Below are positions 1-8,041 of a DNA stretch of 64,000 bases, piece after piece. Source of the stretch: Nitrospirota bacterium. Its GTDB lineage: Bacteria > Nitrospirota > Nitrospiria > Nitrospirales > Nitrospiraceae. The stretch spans positions 1-64,000 of the forward strand of contig JBFMAX010000005.1 of NCBI GenBank assembly GCA_040755395.1. The letters run 5' to 3'. The position numbers were made by a program, and so were the translations under genes. Positions within the stretch are counted from its first letter, which is position 1, and every line of letters starts with the position of its first letter. The notes under the pieces are model-generated. The model saw nothing but the letters and a program-made list of their open reading frames with translations, did not search any database and was not told where the DNA came from.

Positions 1-48
1 GGTTGGACTCGGCGGGGAACTTACTGGACTGAGGGCTCGTTCCTCCAT
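1..48 (-). CDS. Start of next operon gene, cut by left edge
   Basis: Only the first 16 codons are present, starting at an ATG at 48 and reading M-E-E-R-A-L-S-P. A strong ribosome binding site (GGGAGGGA, about 6 nt before the ATG) supports a real start. It lies 48 bp downstream of the E1 beta gene on the same strand, so it probably continues the sugar operon. Nothing about its function can be said from this fragment. Confidence 0.5.
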   Translation of the reverse strand, partial: MEERALSPVSSPPSPT

Positions 49-96
49 CGTGATTCCCTCCCTGTGCCCAGAGAGGGAGGAATTTCAGATGAAAAC

Positions 97-1041
97 TCAG
101 GGGGGAGTTTCGCATGAAAGCTGACAATGCGCTTTCGTGTCGAGGAGTTGCCGAACGGTCTCCGCGATCCGAGGACCGGTGGGGGTGACATTGTCGAGCT
201 GAGGCGCAAATCCGGCTGTCCGGTCGTCCAACCCCATTGCGTAAACAGGCACCTTGGCGCGCCACATCAGTTCGTAGGCTATGGACCGCGCAGCTCCGGC
301 GATGGCGAAATCGGAATCGACGACCAGTCCCACGCGCGTCCGCGCGAGCGATTCCAACATGATGTCGGTCACCGTGAACGGTTTGAGCCACACCACATGA
401 ACGAGATCGCAAACGATCCCGTCGCGGGCCAGCAGATCTACCGCCTCAAGCGCGTTCAGACGAGCAGCGCTAATCGCAAGGATGGTGATATCTGCCCGCT
501 CGTTCAGCCGATGGGCCAGTTCTTCATGGATTGGAAAGCTCCGGCGATGCTCGCTGACATAGAGAGGATTGTCGTGGGCCAGAAACCACTCCCAGGCGGC
601 CTGCCATTCCTTTGGAGTCATCGGGGCAACCACAGGCATGCCAGGCATGCGGATCACCATCCCGTGATGGCAGCCCGTTGATGAAGGCCCGATGCCACCT
701 TCCATCGCAATGGCCCTCACGAACAGCGGACAGGGAATCTTCCACATGTCTTTGGATTTGGCCGCGTAATTGAGCAAAGGCGCCGCGTTGTACCACATGA
801 ACCCCTGATAGCGGATCACATAAATCGGTCGCCGCCCCATGAGAGCGGCCCCAACGGCGATGCCGGCGTTCGCCACATCGGCGATGGAGAGTTCGACGAT
901 ACCCTTCTCCTCTGACAACTCCGGGACGGTTCCGCCAATCCAGCCGACCGCGGTCACACATTGGCCGAACAGCAGGCCATTGTGCTTGGTCAGATGCTCG
1001 CGCGTGATGGTTCTTATGGTGTCAGCAACCGTGCTCGCCAT
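97..1041 (-). CDS. Thiamine-diphosphate enzyme, E1 beta-like (transketolase C-terminal half)
   Basis: Protein of 314 aa resembling the beta subunit of 2-oxoacid dehydrogenase E1 and the C-terminal half of transketolases. The pyrimidine-binding region is visible around VELSIADVANAGIAVGAALM (residues ~49-68), followed by the usual RPIYVIRYQGF segment and a C-terminal transketolase domain from about residue 180. In family members the alpha and beta subunits form a heterotetramer that binds thiamine diphosphate between them and generates an acyl-anion equivalent from a 2-oxoacid or ketose donor. Its start overlaps the E1 alpha gene by 28 bp, so the pair is translationally coupled. No E2 or E3 gene is nearby, and all upstream genes act on nucleotide sugars. 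A role in transferring a two-carbon unit to a keto-sugar is therefore inferred rather than a dehydrogenase role. Confidence 0.8.
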   Translation of the reverse strand: MASTVADTIRTITREHLTKHNGLLFGQCVTAVGWIGGTVPELSEEKGIVELSIADVANAGIAVGAALMGRRPIYVIRYQGFMWYNAAPLLNYAAKSKDMWKIPCPLFVRAIAMEGGIGPSSTGCHHGMVIRMPGMPVVAPMTPKEWQAAWEWFLAHDNPLYVSEHRRSFPIHEELAHRLNERADITILAISAARLNALEAVDLLARDGIVCDLVHVVWLKPFTVTDIMLESLARTRVGLVVDSDFAIAGAARSIAYELMWRAKVPVYAMGLDDRTAGFAPQLDNVTPTGPRIAETVRQLLDTKAHCQLSCETPP

Positions 1042-1937
1042 GCGGCCTCGACTCGTCTGCGGGTCTCCTCCTCAATGACTGCAGCCTCGTCTGCGAGGCC
1101 AAGCTTCCGCACTTCTTCCTTGAACCAGTCAAACCGATTCCAGGCGGGAACCCCATCAACCCCTGTTCCAGCATGCCATCGGTGGCGGCAGGTCCGGATG
1201 TTCAGGAACGCCGGAAGGTGAGACCGCAGTTCCTGGACCTGGTGGGCGATGAGCCACGGATCGTCGGTGATGTCACTGGCCACCAGGCCCAAGGCGTTCG
1301 CGACCTCGACAATGCTCCAAGAGCGACGGACAGATACCGGTGTCAGAATGGACAGGTTGTTGTCTTCACAGATGAACAGCACAGGGAGTTGCTTGGTCGC
1401 AGCGAAGCCCATGGCCCCATAGACATAGTCTTCCTCGGCCGCGGCGTCTCCGAAGACCGCCAGGGTCGGCCGGCCCGATGCCAGCGCTGCACCAACCGCG
1501 ATGGGTACCTGATCCCCAATGAGACCGCTATGCCCGTACAGCCCGATGGTCGCCCCGTGCAAGGAGGCGGATCCCCCCATTCCACCGCTGCACCCGGTCG
1601 ACCGATGGAGGAGTTCATCGATAAGCGCCTCCATGTCGCCGCCAAAGGATAGATAGTACGAGTGCACTCGATGTTGTCCGAAGATCAACCAGTCGCGCGT
1701 CACTGCCGAAATCGCCGCCGGGATGTGTTCCTGTCCGAGCGAGAGATAGATCGGCATCTTGATAACACCCGTGTCGTAGACCCGGGCCGCTTCGAGTTCA
1801 AACCAACGATTGAGGCAGGTTTGCCGAAACATCGCGAGCGTGCGAGCCGTGGGGCTGGCTTGGGCAAGTCCGGGGACTTGCCCAAGCGTGGCACTGTGCT
1901 CTCGCTCCACCGTCTTCGCTGACGTTCGTCCTTCCAT
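1014..1937 (-). CDS. Thiamine-diphosphate enzyme, E1 alpha-like
   Basis: Roughly 307 aa, homologous to E1 alpha subunits of 2-oxoacid dehydrogenases. The thiamine-diphosphate motif is seen as VFGDAAAEED, followed about 25 residues later by CEDNN, matching the GDG-x(~27)-N pattern with Ala for the last Gly. It partners the E1 beta gene just downstream. The start is uncertain: in-frame ATGs occur at 2033, 1937 and 1832, none with a good Shine-Dalgarno. The conserved domain begins only after 1832. If 1832 is used, the perfect inverted repeat at 1858-1887 lies in the leader instead of the coding region. Seventh gene of the sugar operon; there is a gap of 70-170 bp after the kinase gene, the largest in the operon. 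Confidence 0.75.
   Translation of the reverse strand: MEGRTSAKTVEREHSATLGQVPGLAQASPTARTLAMFRQTCLNRWFELEAARVYDTGVIKMPIYLSLGQEHIPAAISAVTRDWLIFGQHRVHSYYLSFGGDMEALIDELLHRSTGCSGGMGGSASLHGATIGLYGHSGLIGDQVPIAVGAALASGRPTLAVFGDAAAEEDYVYGAMGFAATKQLPVLFICEDNNLSILTPVSVRRSWSIVEVANALGLVASDITDDPWLIAHQVQELRSHLPAFLNIRTCRHRWHAGTGVDGVPAWNRFDWFKEEVRKLGLADEAAVIEEETRRRVEAAWRARLLTP
1858..1887. repeat. Perfect 14-bp inverted repeat with 2-bp centre
   Basis: GCTTGGGCAAGTCC, then GG, then its exact reverse complement. It falls in the N-terminal extension of the E1 alpha reading frame, upstream of the alternative ATG at 1832. A perfect 28-bp palindrome inside coding sequence is unusual. It could be a mobile palindromic repeat unit or an RNA hairpin controlling E1 alpha translation. 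Confidence 0.85.
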
Positions 1938-2105
1938 AATGGTTGATGGCGCTTTTTTCACACCGGATCTCCGGCAAGACCTCCGCGTATCAGTCTGTTT
2001 TCTGAAAGCCTCGAACCGGCGCCCTGTTCGCATGCGAGTCCGGGGGGTGGCGGCGGCCCACCCACCGGCGGGTGTTGCTGGTCACCGGTCCGGCTCACGC
2101 TCAGA

Positions 2106-3176
2106 TTACGATGGGCCGAGACACGTACTCAGCGGGCGACAAGCATCCGACAGTTGCCGATCCCTGGCGGCATGTTCCTCCGCATACTCGTGCTCTCGAT
2201 CAAAAAACACAATTTGGCTCCCTGTACTGGCCACGCTCATCGGTACATGAATGAGACGATTAAGCCGGTTCCGCACGGACGTCCGGGCGTCCGGTGTCAC
2301 GAAGAGCAAGAGAAACCCGCCACCGCCAGCCCCGGTCAGTTTGCCTCCAATAGCGCCAGCGGAGCGCGCTGCGGCATAAAGTTCATCGACATAGTCGTTC
2401 GAGACCATGTGGCTGAGGCTGCGTTTCGCTTCCCAGGCCTCGTGCAGCAACTCGCCGAAGGCGACGAGACTTCCTCCGCTCGACAGCACCGATAGGCCTT
2501 CGTCCACAAGATCCTTGATGATGCGAAGATGTCGCCGTCGTTCCTCGAGATGGCTGACATAGCTGTCGGCCACCTGGGACGCCGTTCGTTGAATCCCGGT
2601 GTAGAAGAGCATCAAGTGCTCGTTGAGTTCCTGGACCCGGGAAGCTGAGAGAGGGACTGGGCGGACCGAGAACGTCCCGTTTTGGAGAAAACTGATATGG
2701 TTCAATCCACCGTACGCAGCCAGGATTTGATCTTGGCAGCCCACCGTTTCACGCAGGAGACCCTGTTCGACATGGATGGCTTCCTCAGCCAGTTGCTGGC
2801 GACTCACCATCTGCCCCTTGAGCGCATGAAGGACATGCAGAAGGCCCACCGTGAACGCCGAACTCGACCCCATGCCGCTGCGTGCCGGCAGATCGCCATC
2901 GTGATGGATCTCCACCCCGCGGGTCACCCCGAGAAACTGAAGGACCGTCCTGACGGCGGGATGCTCGATATCGGCGACCGCGACACGATCCTCAATCTTG
3001 GAGTACACAATGCGGAACCGATGTTCGAAGAACGGCGGGAGGTATCGGCACGTCAGGTAGCAATACTTGTCGATGGCGGCTCCCAGAACAGCCCCACCGT
3101 GAGTTCGGAACCATGAGGGATAATCCGTTCCGCCGCCGAAGAAGGAGATGCGAAACGGAGTTCGACTGATAATCAT
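2106..3176 (-). CDS. hddA: GHMP kinase, HddA-like heptose-7-phosphate 1-kinase
   Basis: 356 aa from the ATG at 3176, which overlaps the stop of the guanylyltransferase by ATGA. It begins MIISRTPFRISFFGGGTDYP, the typical N-terminus of D-glycero-alpha-D-manno-heptose-7-phosphate 1-kinases. The GHMP ATP loop is ARSGMGSSSAFTVG, and the C-terminal glycine-rich motif GGKLTGAGGGGF is present. Family members phosphorylate C1 of heptose 7-phosphate; galacturonate/fucose kinases are the main alternative. Its coupling to an HddC-like nucleotidyltransferase and a Cj1427-like SDR supports the heptose assignment. The isomerase GmhA and phosphatase GmhB needed to complete GDP-heptose synthesis are not in the window. 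Longer reading frames upstream of 3176 would run into the previous gene and are unlikely. Confidence 0.8.
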   Translation of the reverse strand: MIISRTPFRISFFGGGTDYPSWFRTHGGAVLGAAIDKYCYLTCRYLPPFFEHRFRIVYSKIEDRVAVADIEHPAVRTVLQFLGVTRGVEIHHDGDLPARSGMGSSSAFTVGLLHVLHALKGQMVSRQQLAEEAIHVEQGLLRETVGCQDQILAAYGGLNHISFLQNGTFSVRPVPLSASRVQELNEHLMLFYTGIQRTASQVADSYVSHLEERRRHLRIIKDLVDEGLSVLSSGGSLVAFGELLHEAWEAKRSLSHMVSNDYVDELYAAARSAGAIGGKLTGAGGGGFLLLFVTPDARTSVRNRLNRLIHVPMSVASTGSQIVFFDREHEYAEEHAARDRQLSDACRPLSTCLGPS

Positions 3177-3943
3177 GGAGATCCCCCTGCCATGCGTGCA
3201 GGCCGGACATCTGCCAGACAAGCCGATTGAAAAAAAGCGTCGGCTTGACGATAAGACTCCGGCGTCCCAATATCCAAGAAGGGCCAATGCCCCGAGAAAC
3301 CGACCAGTCGCCGCGCGAGCCACCGAGGGATGATTTCGTGTTCCAGCGAGAGGGGTACTCCCGCAGGGATGGTAGCCACTAGCTCTCGCGCGAACAGATA
3401 CTGCCCGGCGTTGATCCATGCGCCGACAGGAGGGGCAGCCTTTTCATGGAAGGTCATAATGCGACCTTCGCTATTCAGACCGACGGTGCCATACCGGAGC
3501 GGATCCGGAACCTTCACGAGAAGCAGTGACCCATCCGCTCCTCGTTGGCAATGAGAGGCAAGAAAGTGATCGAGCGGTGCGTCACAGTATGAGTCGCCGT
3601 TGAGAACGAGAACTGGATCTGAATCAAGAAAAGGCAACGCCAACCGAAGCGCGCCTGCCGTTCCGAGAGGACTCTCTTCCTGAGCATATCGGATCTCCAT
3701 GTCCAGCCAGGTTCCGTCGCTGAAGTAACGCCGGATCTGGTGAGCCCCGTACCCGACGCAGAGAACCACTTCCCGGACACCCCACCGTCGCAGCCTGAGC
3801 AGCAGCCATTCGAGAAAAGGCCGGCCAGCGACCAGCGCCATTGGCTTGGGCCGATCGGTCACGCAGGAACGTAAACGCACCCCTTGGCCGCCGGCCAGTA
3901 TGACCGCTGGTATGTCATGAACCTGAATATCAGGTATTGCCAT
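3173..3943 (-). CDS. hddC: Nucleotidyltransferase, HddC-like (GDP-heptose forming)
   Basis: 256 aa, single nucleotidyltransferase domain. The nucleotide-binding signature AGGQGVRLRS is followed by RPKPM, then the metal-site region VLVLNGDSYCD (residues ~110-120). In this family the enzyme joins NMP from NTP to a sugar 1-phosphate; HddC uses GTP and heptose 1-phosphate. The base specificity cannot be read from sequence, but the HddA-like kinase immediately downstream (4-bp overlap) supports this pairing. The gene start overlaps the previous gene by 14 bp. A mannose-1-phosphate guanylyltransferase is the main alternative. Confidence 0.75.
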   Translation of the reverse strand: MAIPDIQVHDIPAVILAGGQGVRLRSCVTDRPKPMALVAGRPFLEWLLLRLRRWGVREVVLCVGYGAHQIRRYFSDGTWLDMEIRYAQEESPLGTAGALRLALPFLDSDPVLVLNGDSYCDAPLDHFLASHCQRGADGSLLLVKVPDPLRYGTVGLNSEGRIMTFHEKAAPPVGAWINAGQYLFARELVATIPAGVPLSLEHEIIPRWLARRLVGFSGHWPFLDIGTPESYRQADAFFQSACLADVRPARMAGGSP

Positions 3944-4874
3944 AACGCATGGACCCCATGATCGTATACGCCTTGATCAGCTCTTCGATTCCCTCCTCGA
4001 GGCTCCAGACCGGCCGATACCCCGTAGCACGAAACCGCGCACTGGAAACGGTGTAATCGCGTTGATCGGGATCACGCCCGATCGGCGCCTCGAAGAAGAC
4101 GAATTCAGGCAACACCCGCTGAATAACCCGGCACAGCTCAAGTTTCGACAGATTGGCGTCGTCTAGCCCGACGTTGTACGGTTGATTTTTCACCGCGTCG
4201 AACTGATCGATGACGTGCAGGAATGCCCGCGCAACATCGCGCACGTGTATGTAGTTGCGTTTGGCATGCCCTTCAAAGATCACGACAGCCCGATCGTGGA
4301 CCGCGTGCCAGACAAAGTCGTTGACCAATAGGTCAACTCTCATGCGTGGCGATGGTCCAAACACCGTGGCGAGACGCAGCGCGACCGCATTACCCCGGTC
4401 CAGCACCACTTGCTCGGCTTGCACTTTCGTCTCGCCGTACAGGCTGATCGGCCGGAGCGGGGACTGTTCCGTGCACAGAACGCCCGGCTGCCCAATGCCG
4501 TATCCGCTGTTCGTGGTCGGGAACAGAAGCCATTGCTGCGGAGAGGACAATTTGCATAGGAGACGAATCGCCTCAAGATTCGTGGTGAGCGCTCCGACAC
4601 GATCACGGTCGCACGCTGGCGCACCCACCAGGGCGGCCAAGGGAATCAAGAGATCCATTCGAGGCAACAAATCGTTGAGAATCCGTTCGTCGCGGCAGTC
4701 CCCGCGGATAATCTCCAGCCCTTCTTTGTGGCAACACTCCAGGAGACTGGTTTGGCGATAAAGAAAATTATCGAGGACCGTAACGCGAAATCCTCTGGCG
4801 AGCAGCGCGCGTGTCAACACTGATCCGATGTAGCCAGCCCCACCCGTGATGAACACTCGCCGCCCGTCTTTCAT
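3930..4874 (-). CDS. Extended SDR, Cj1427-like GDP-heptose 4-oxidase candidate
   Basis: 314 aa from the ATG at 4874 (shares one base with the preceding stop, TGATG). Rossmann motif GGAGYIGS near the N-terminus; catalytic YGETK (Tyr-x3-Lys). The segment TTNSGYGIG replaces the T-D-E active-site motif of sugar 4,6-dehydratases, so dehydration is unlikely. From memory of the family, the segments CTEQSPLRPIS, LRLATVFG, SPRM, LLVNDF, KRNYIHVRDV and PYNVGLDDANLSK strongly resemble Campylobacter jejuni Cj1427, which oxidises C4 of GDP-D-glycero-manno-heptose. It would supply the 4-keto sugar that the ColD-like dehydratase and Fcl-like enzyme need. The next gene starts within its last codons. Confidence 0.75.
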   Translation of the reverse strand: MKDGRRVFITGGAGYIGSVLTRALLARGFRVTVLDNFLYRQTSLLECCHKEGLEIIRGDCRDERILNDLLPRMDLLIPLAALVGAPACDRDRVGALTTNLEAIRLLCKLSSPQQWLLFPTTNSGYGIGQPGVLCTEQSPLRPISLYGETKVQAEQVVLDRGNAVALRLATVFGPSPRMRVDLLVNDFVWHAVHDRAVVIFEGHAKRNYIHVRDVARAFLHVIDQFDAVKNQPYNVGLDDANLSKLELCRVIQRVLPEFVFFEAPIGRDPDQRDYTVSSARFRATGYRPVWSLEEGIEELIKAYTIMGSMRYGNT

Positions 4875-5812
4875 CACTGGCACACCTGTTGCCTGTCGGT
4901 GGTCTCCCGTGTGGCTCGCTGTCCCAGAAACCACGCGATCGTTTTTTGCAGCCCTTCTTCCAGGCTCGTGAACGCAAAATCCGGAAAGTAGTCTGAAAAC
5001 CGGGCGCTTCGAAGCCTCCTGACGCGAACACCTTCTGGTTTGCCATGGTCGAAAAGGATCGGCCCGTGATAGCCCATCTTTCCCGCGATGAGCTCCGCGA
5101 GCCGGCGAATGGTGATCCCACGATCAGGAGCCACGATGACAGAATCCGGACCGCCAGAGGATTTCAGGAGCATTCCGAGCACCCGCGCCACATCATCGAC
5201 AAAGACAAATTGCCGAACGGCTTCTCCGCTCCCCCAGACCACGAACGGCTCCCCTTCCTGCTGAGCCTGCCAGCATCGCTGGATCAGCGCAGCCACAACG
5301 TGACTCCTGCGCGGATCACAATTGTCGCCTGGTCCGTACATCGTGACCGGCGTGATCGTGCTGCATGACCATCCATACTGCTGGGCCATCAGGTGGACCT
5401 GGACGTCGAGCATCCGCTTGGCGTACCCATAGCCGAGATTGCCCGAAAAGGGCGATCCGGTATGAAGATCCGATTCAGTTACGACACGGTCACTTACGGG
5501 GAATGCACAGGACGAGAGCACGCCGATCAGTCGCTCCACACCCTCTTGATAGGCAGCCGCGAGTACATTGGTGTTGATGAGCACATTGTCTATGAAAAAG
5601 TCGGCATTCCGCTCGCAATTGGCGTGGACCCCTCCCACCCAGGCAGCCAAATGAAGGACCCGACGGGGTCGGACACGTCTGAACAGGGCCGTTACCTCGG
5701 TCCGATCGCGCAAGTCAGCCTCGTGTCTGGAGATAAACGTCGCCAACGGAAACAGCCGGCGAACGGCCGAGCCTAGGAGTCCGCTGCCGCCAGTGACCAT
5801 CAGGTCGGTCAT
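4874..5812 (-). CDS. GDP-L-fucose-synthase-like epimerase/reductase SDR
   Basis: 312 aa, extended SDR of the WcaG/Fcl group. Seen: glycine-rich VTGGSGLLGS, catalytic YGYAK, the Cys of SSCAFP and the His of the SHVVAAL segment, which correspond to the epimerisation Cys/His pair of GDP-L-fucose synthase. Known enzymes act on GDP-4-keto sugars, epimerising C3/C5 and reducing C4 with NADPH. Campylobacter heptose clusters carry a homologue (Cj1428) next to Cj1427. Here it overlaps the ColD-like gene by ATGA. If C3 is removed by the dehydratase, it would act at C5 and/or reduce C4, as ColC does in colitose synthesis. The exact substrate is inferred. Confidence 0.75.
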   Translation of the reverse strand: MTDLMVTGGSGLLGSAVRRLFPLATFISRHEADLRDRTEVTALFRRVRPRRVLHLAAWVGGVHANCERNADFFIDNVLINTNVLAAAYQEGVERLIGVLSSCAFPVSDRVVTESDLHTGSPFSGNLGYGYAKRMLDVQVHLMAQQYGWSCSTITPVTMYGPGDNCDPRRSHVVAALIQRCWQAQQEGEPFVVWGSGEAVRQFVFVDDVARVLGMLLKSSGGPDSVIVAPDRGITIRRLAELIAGKMGYHGPILFDHGKPEGVRVRRLRSARFSDYFPDFAFTSLEEGLQKTIAWFLGQRATRETTDRQQVCQ

Positions 5813-7002
5813 GCCGCCTCCAGCACGATGTTCGCGATGCGGTCCACATCGACCGGATCCAGCGAATGGTGATTCGGCAGGAAGAAACCACAGTGATGGA
5901 TGCGGTCGGCCATGGGAAAACTTGCTTTTCCATAGCGATTGATCCAGAACGGATGCAGGCCGAGATTGCCAGCGGAGAAGAGGCGGGTTTCCACGCCGTG
6001 AGCGATTAGAGCCGAGACGATGCGTTTTCGTTGCTCTGTGTGATCGGCCAGGAGACCATAGTGAATGCTGGCCACGCGGGCCCCCGCAGGCGGTTGCTGA
6101 CTGCGGAAACGGCCGGCCAAATGCCTGGCATAACGCTCGTGGTTGGCCCGTCTTTGCGCCGTCATGGCGTCAAGTTTGTCCAATTGGCCAAGGCCGATGA
6201 AGGCATTCAGATCCGTGGATCGCAGATTGAAGCCGGGTTCATAGAACACGAAGGGCGAATGAAAATCGTCGATTTCGTATCGACGAATCAGAGCCTGGTG
6301 ACTCTCAGCATCGAGATCCCTGCTCCACCCATGACTGCGCAGGAGCCGGAGCAAGTCAGCGAATCGCTTGTCCTCCGTCGAGACCATGCCGCCCTCGATC
6401 GTGGACATTTGGTGCCCGAAATAAAAAGAGAAACTGGCCAGATCACCGAATGTTCCAACCCGTCTGCCATGGTACTCTGCGCCGATCGCAGCACAGGCGT
6501 CTTCGAGAAGAATGAAGCCGTACCGAGATTTGAGATCAAGCAACTCGTCCATCTTGTGAGGGACGCCCAAAACCTGGACCAACAACACCGTGGCTGCTCC
6601 CGTCCGCCGTAAGAGATCTTCCAGGTGGTTCAACTCCAGCCCGAAGGTGTCCGGATCGGCCTCACACATGACCGGCTGAAAACCGAACTGAATCGCGGGC
6701 GCGATCGACGTCGCCCACCCCACACTGGGAACAATGACCGTGGTGTTTCTTAGTCGGCCGCTCACAAGCAGCGCGTAATACATGAGCAGGTTGGCGGACG
6801 ATCCTGAATTGCAGAACACCGAATAGGGGATTCCCAGCCACTGGCTCCAACGTGTCTCGAATTCACGGGTGATCGCCCCTTGTGTCAGACGTGGATAGGT
6901 CTGTAACCACGCAACCAGCCGGTTCACGTCGTGCCGATCAATCGTATCTTCAGCCAGATGCCACCGAATGGCTGGTGCCGTCACGCTTGATGATGGTTGC
7001 AT
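5809..7002 (-). CDS. PLP-dependent sugar 3-dehydratase, ColD-like (Lys replaced by His)
   Basis: 397 aa, DegT/DnrJ/EryC1/StrS fold. The PLP-pyridine Asp lies in LEDACAAIGAEYHG (~166-179). At the position of the Schiff-base lysine the sequence reads SFYFGHQMSTIEGG (residues 192-205), with His197 where aminotransferases have Lys. This substitution is the hallmark of ColD (GDP-4-keto-6-deoxy-mannose 3-dehydratase) and RfbH, which use the His as general base to remove the C3 hydroxyl. It is therefore predicted to deoxygenate C3 of a 4-keto nucleotide sugar rather than to transaminate. It is the first gene of the operon; the leader has only a weak SD (GGGGG about 13 nt upstream). Confidence 0.8.
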   Translation of the reverse strand: MQPSSSVTAPAIRWHLAEDTIDRHDVNRLVAWLQTYPRLTQGAITREFETRWSQWLGIPYSVFCNSGSSANLLMYYALLVSGRLRNTTVIVPSVGWATSIAPAIQFGFQPVMCEADPDTFGLELNHLEDLLRRTGAATVLLVQVLGVPHKMDELLDLKSRYGFILLEDACAAIGAEYHGRRVGTFGDLASFSFYFGHQMSTIEGGMVSTEDKRFADLLRLLRSHGWSRDLDAESHQALIRRYEIDDFHSPFVFYEPGFNLRSTDLNAFIGLGQLDKLDAMTAQRRANHERYARHLAGRFRSQQPPAGARVASIHYGLLADHTEQRKRIVSALIAHGVETRLFSAGNLGLHPFWINRYGKASFPMADRIHHCGFFLPNHHSLDPVDVDRIANIVLEAA

Positions 7003-8041
7003 AGGTAGAATCGCCCCCAGTATCCAGGACCAGAGTCAGAGAGGAGCCAACTCGACATGCTACCTTTCAGAGTCAGCGATCGGATCCTCAACCAGTCGCC
7101 ACGGTAGTGCACGAACCGCTTCTGGAACCTGACTTGGTGGCGTCATGAGAGACAGTCCCCTACTGATCCGATTTCTTACCAGGTCCTGAACCCTCTCCGT
7201 GGACTACCAAGATGTGTGCCAAACCGTGGTTGCCTGAAAAGGCGGCCAATCAATGAGGAATTTTTCAGAAATCATACCTTTCTCTTGGCTCGCCTCGGCA
7301 ATCTCTGCCGGAGCATCGATGCCGATCCGGCAAGAATAGCCAGAAACAGGTGGGATGAGCCTGGACCGCCTGAGGTTCCGGATGCTCCCAGTCTGTCAAC
7401 GGGTTGACGGGCGGGAGATGAGTGTGCCTCCTTCGCAACGAGCAGGTTCGCTGGAACTTGCTCCACAGTCCCCACAGTCCGGTTTGGAAGGCCCGTTGAC
7501 TCCCACTCGTGGCTCGGATCCGATGCCGCCAAGTAGCCGATGAACGGGGCCCGCGCTCGTATGAACCACCGCTTCGAGGCCATGCTGGAGGAATTGCGGT
7601 TGCGTTGCGAACAATTGGACATTCATCGCAACCTTTTACGGGAATTGACCCTCTATGTCTCGGCGCTAGGTGCCGCGTGGGGCGCGGGCACGAGCCGATT
7701 GTGCGGGAGATGCTGGAGGAATTCGCCGGGTAGGCGTTCCCCATTGCCGTCTTGGTTTCATCGTCGATCCGACATCCGTACAGATTAACGAGCGCAGGAT
7801 GATGGATGAGCACGTCATGTCCCAGGTTCACGTTGGCTGCGATCGGTATATCCGTTCTGCCTTGCCCTGCACAGACACAAACGGTCCTCAGTGACCGATC
7901 ACGATACATACCCGCACGTCCGCTCCGAAGTACTGTGTACAACACAACTTGCAAAACCTCGTATACGGCGGACCCATCGCCTCATCATCCCGGCAAGAAC
8001 TGCCGAACCGCTAGGCTACTGCAACATGTCGTCGTTCGTCG
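7003..8041. other. 1-kb decayed intergenic region upstream of the sugar operon
   Basis: No intact gene is supportable on either strand. The reading frames present are short, overlapping and compositionally poor. One convincing fragment of a hexapeptide-repeat transferase lies at 7751-7834. The promoter of the sugar operon should lie near the left end (about 7003-7200), but I see no convincing -35/-10 or -24/-12 element. The stretch looks like eroded sequence between the sugar operon and the c-di-GMP block. Confidence 0.5.
7751..7834 (-). pseudogene. Fragment of hexapeptide-repeat acyl/acetyltransferase
   Basis: About 28 residues including HHPALVNLYGCRIDDETK closely match the conserved start of sugar O-/N-acyltransferases with left-handed beta-helix repeats. 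After this point the frame loses all similarity, and no downstream hexapeptide repeats remain. It is on the same strand as, and upstream of, the sugar operon, suggesting a former promoter-proximal gene that has been deleted. Identification is from pattern memory. Confidence 0.5.

Noticed and set aside
7265-7954. 229-codon open frame on minus in the decayed gap
   Set aside because: Only about 28 residues look like real protein (acyltransferase fragment); the rest is low-complexity and without RBS or homologous pattern.
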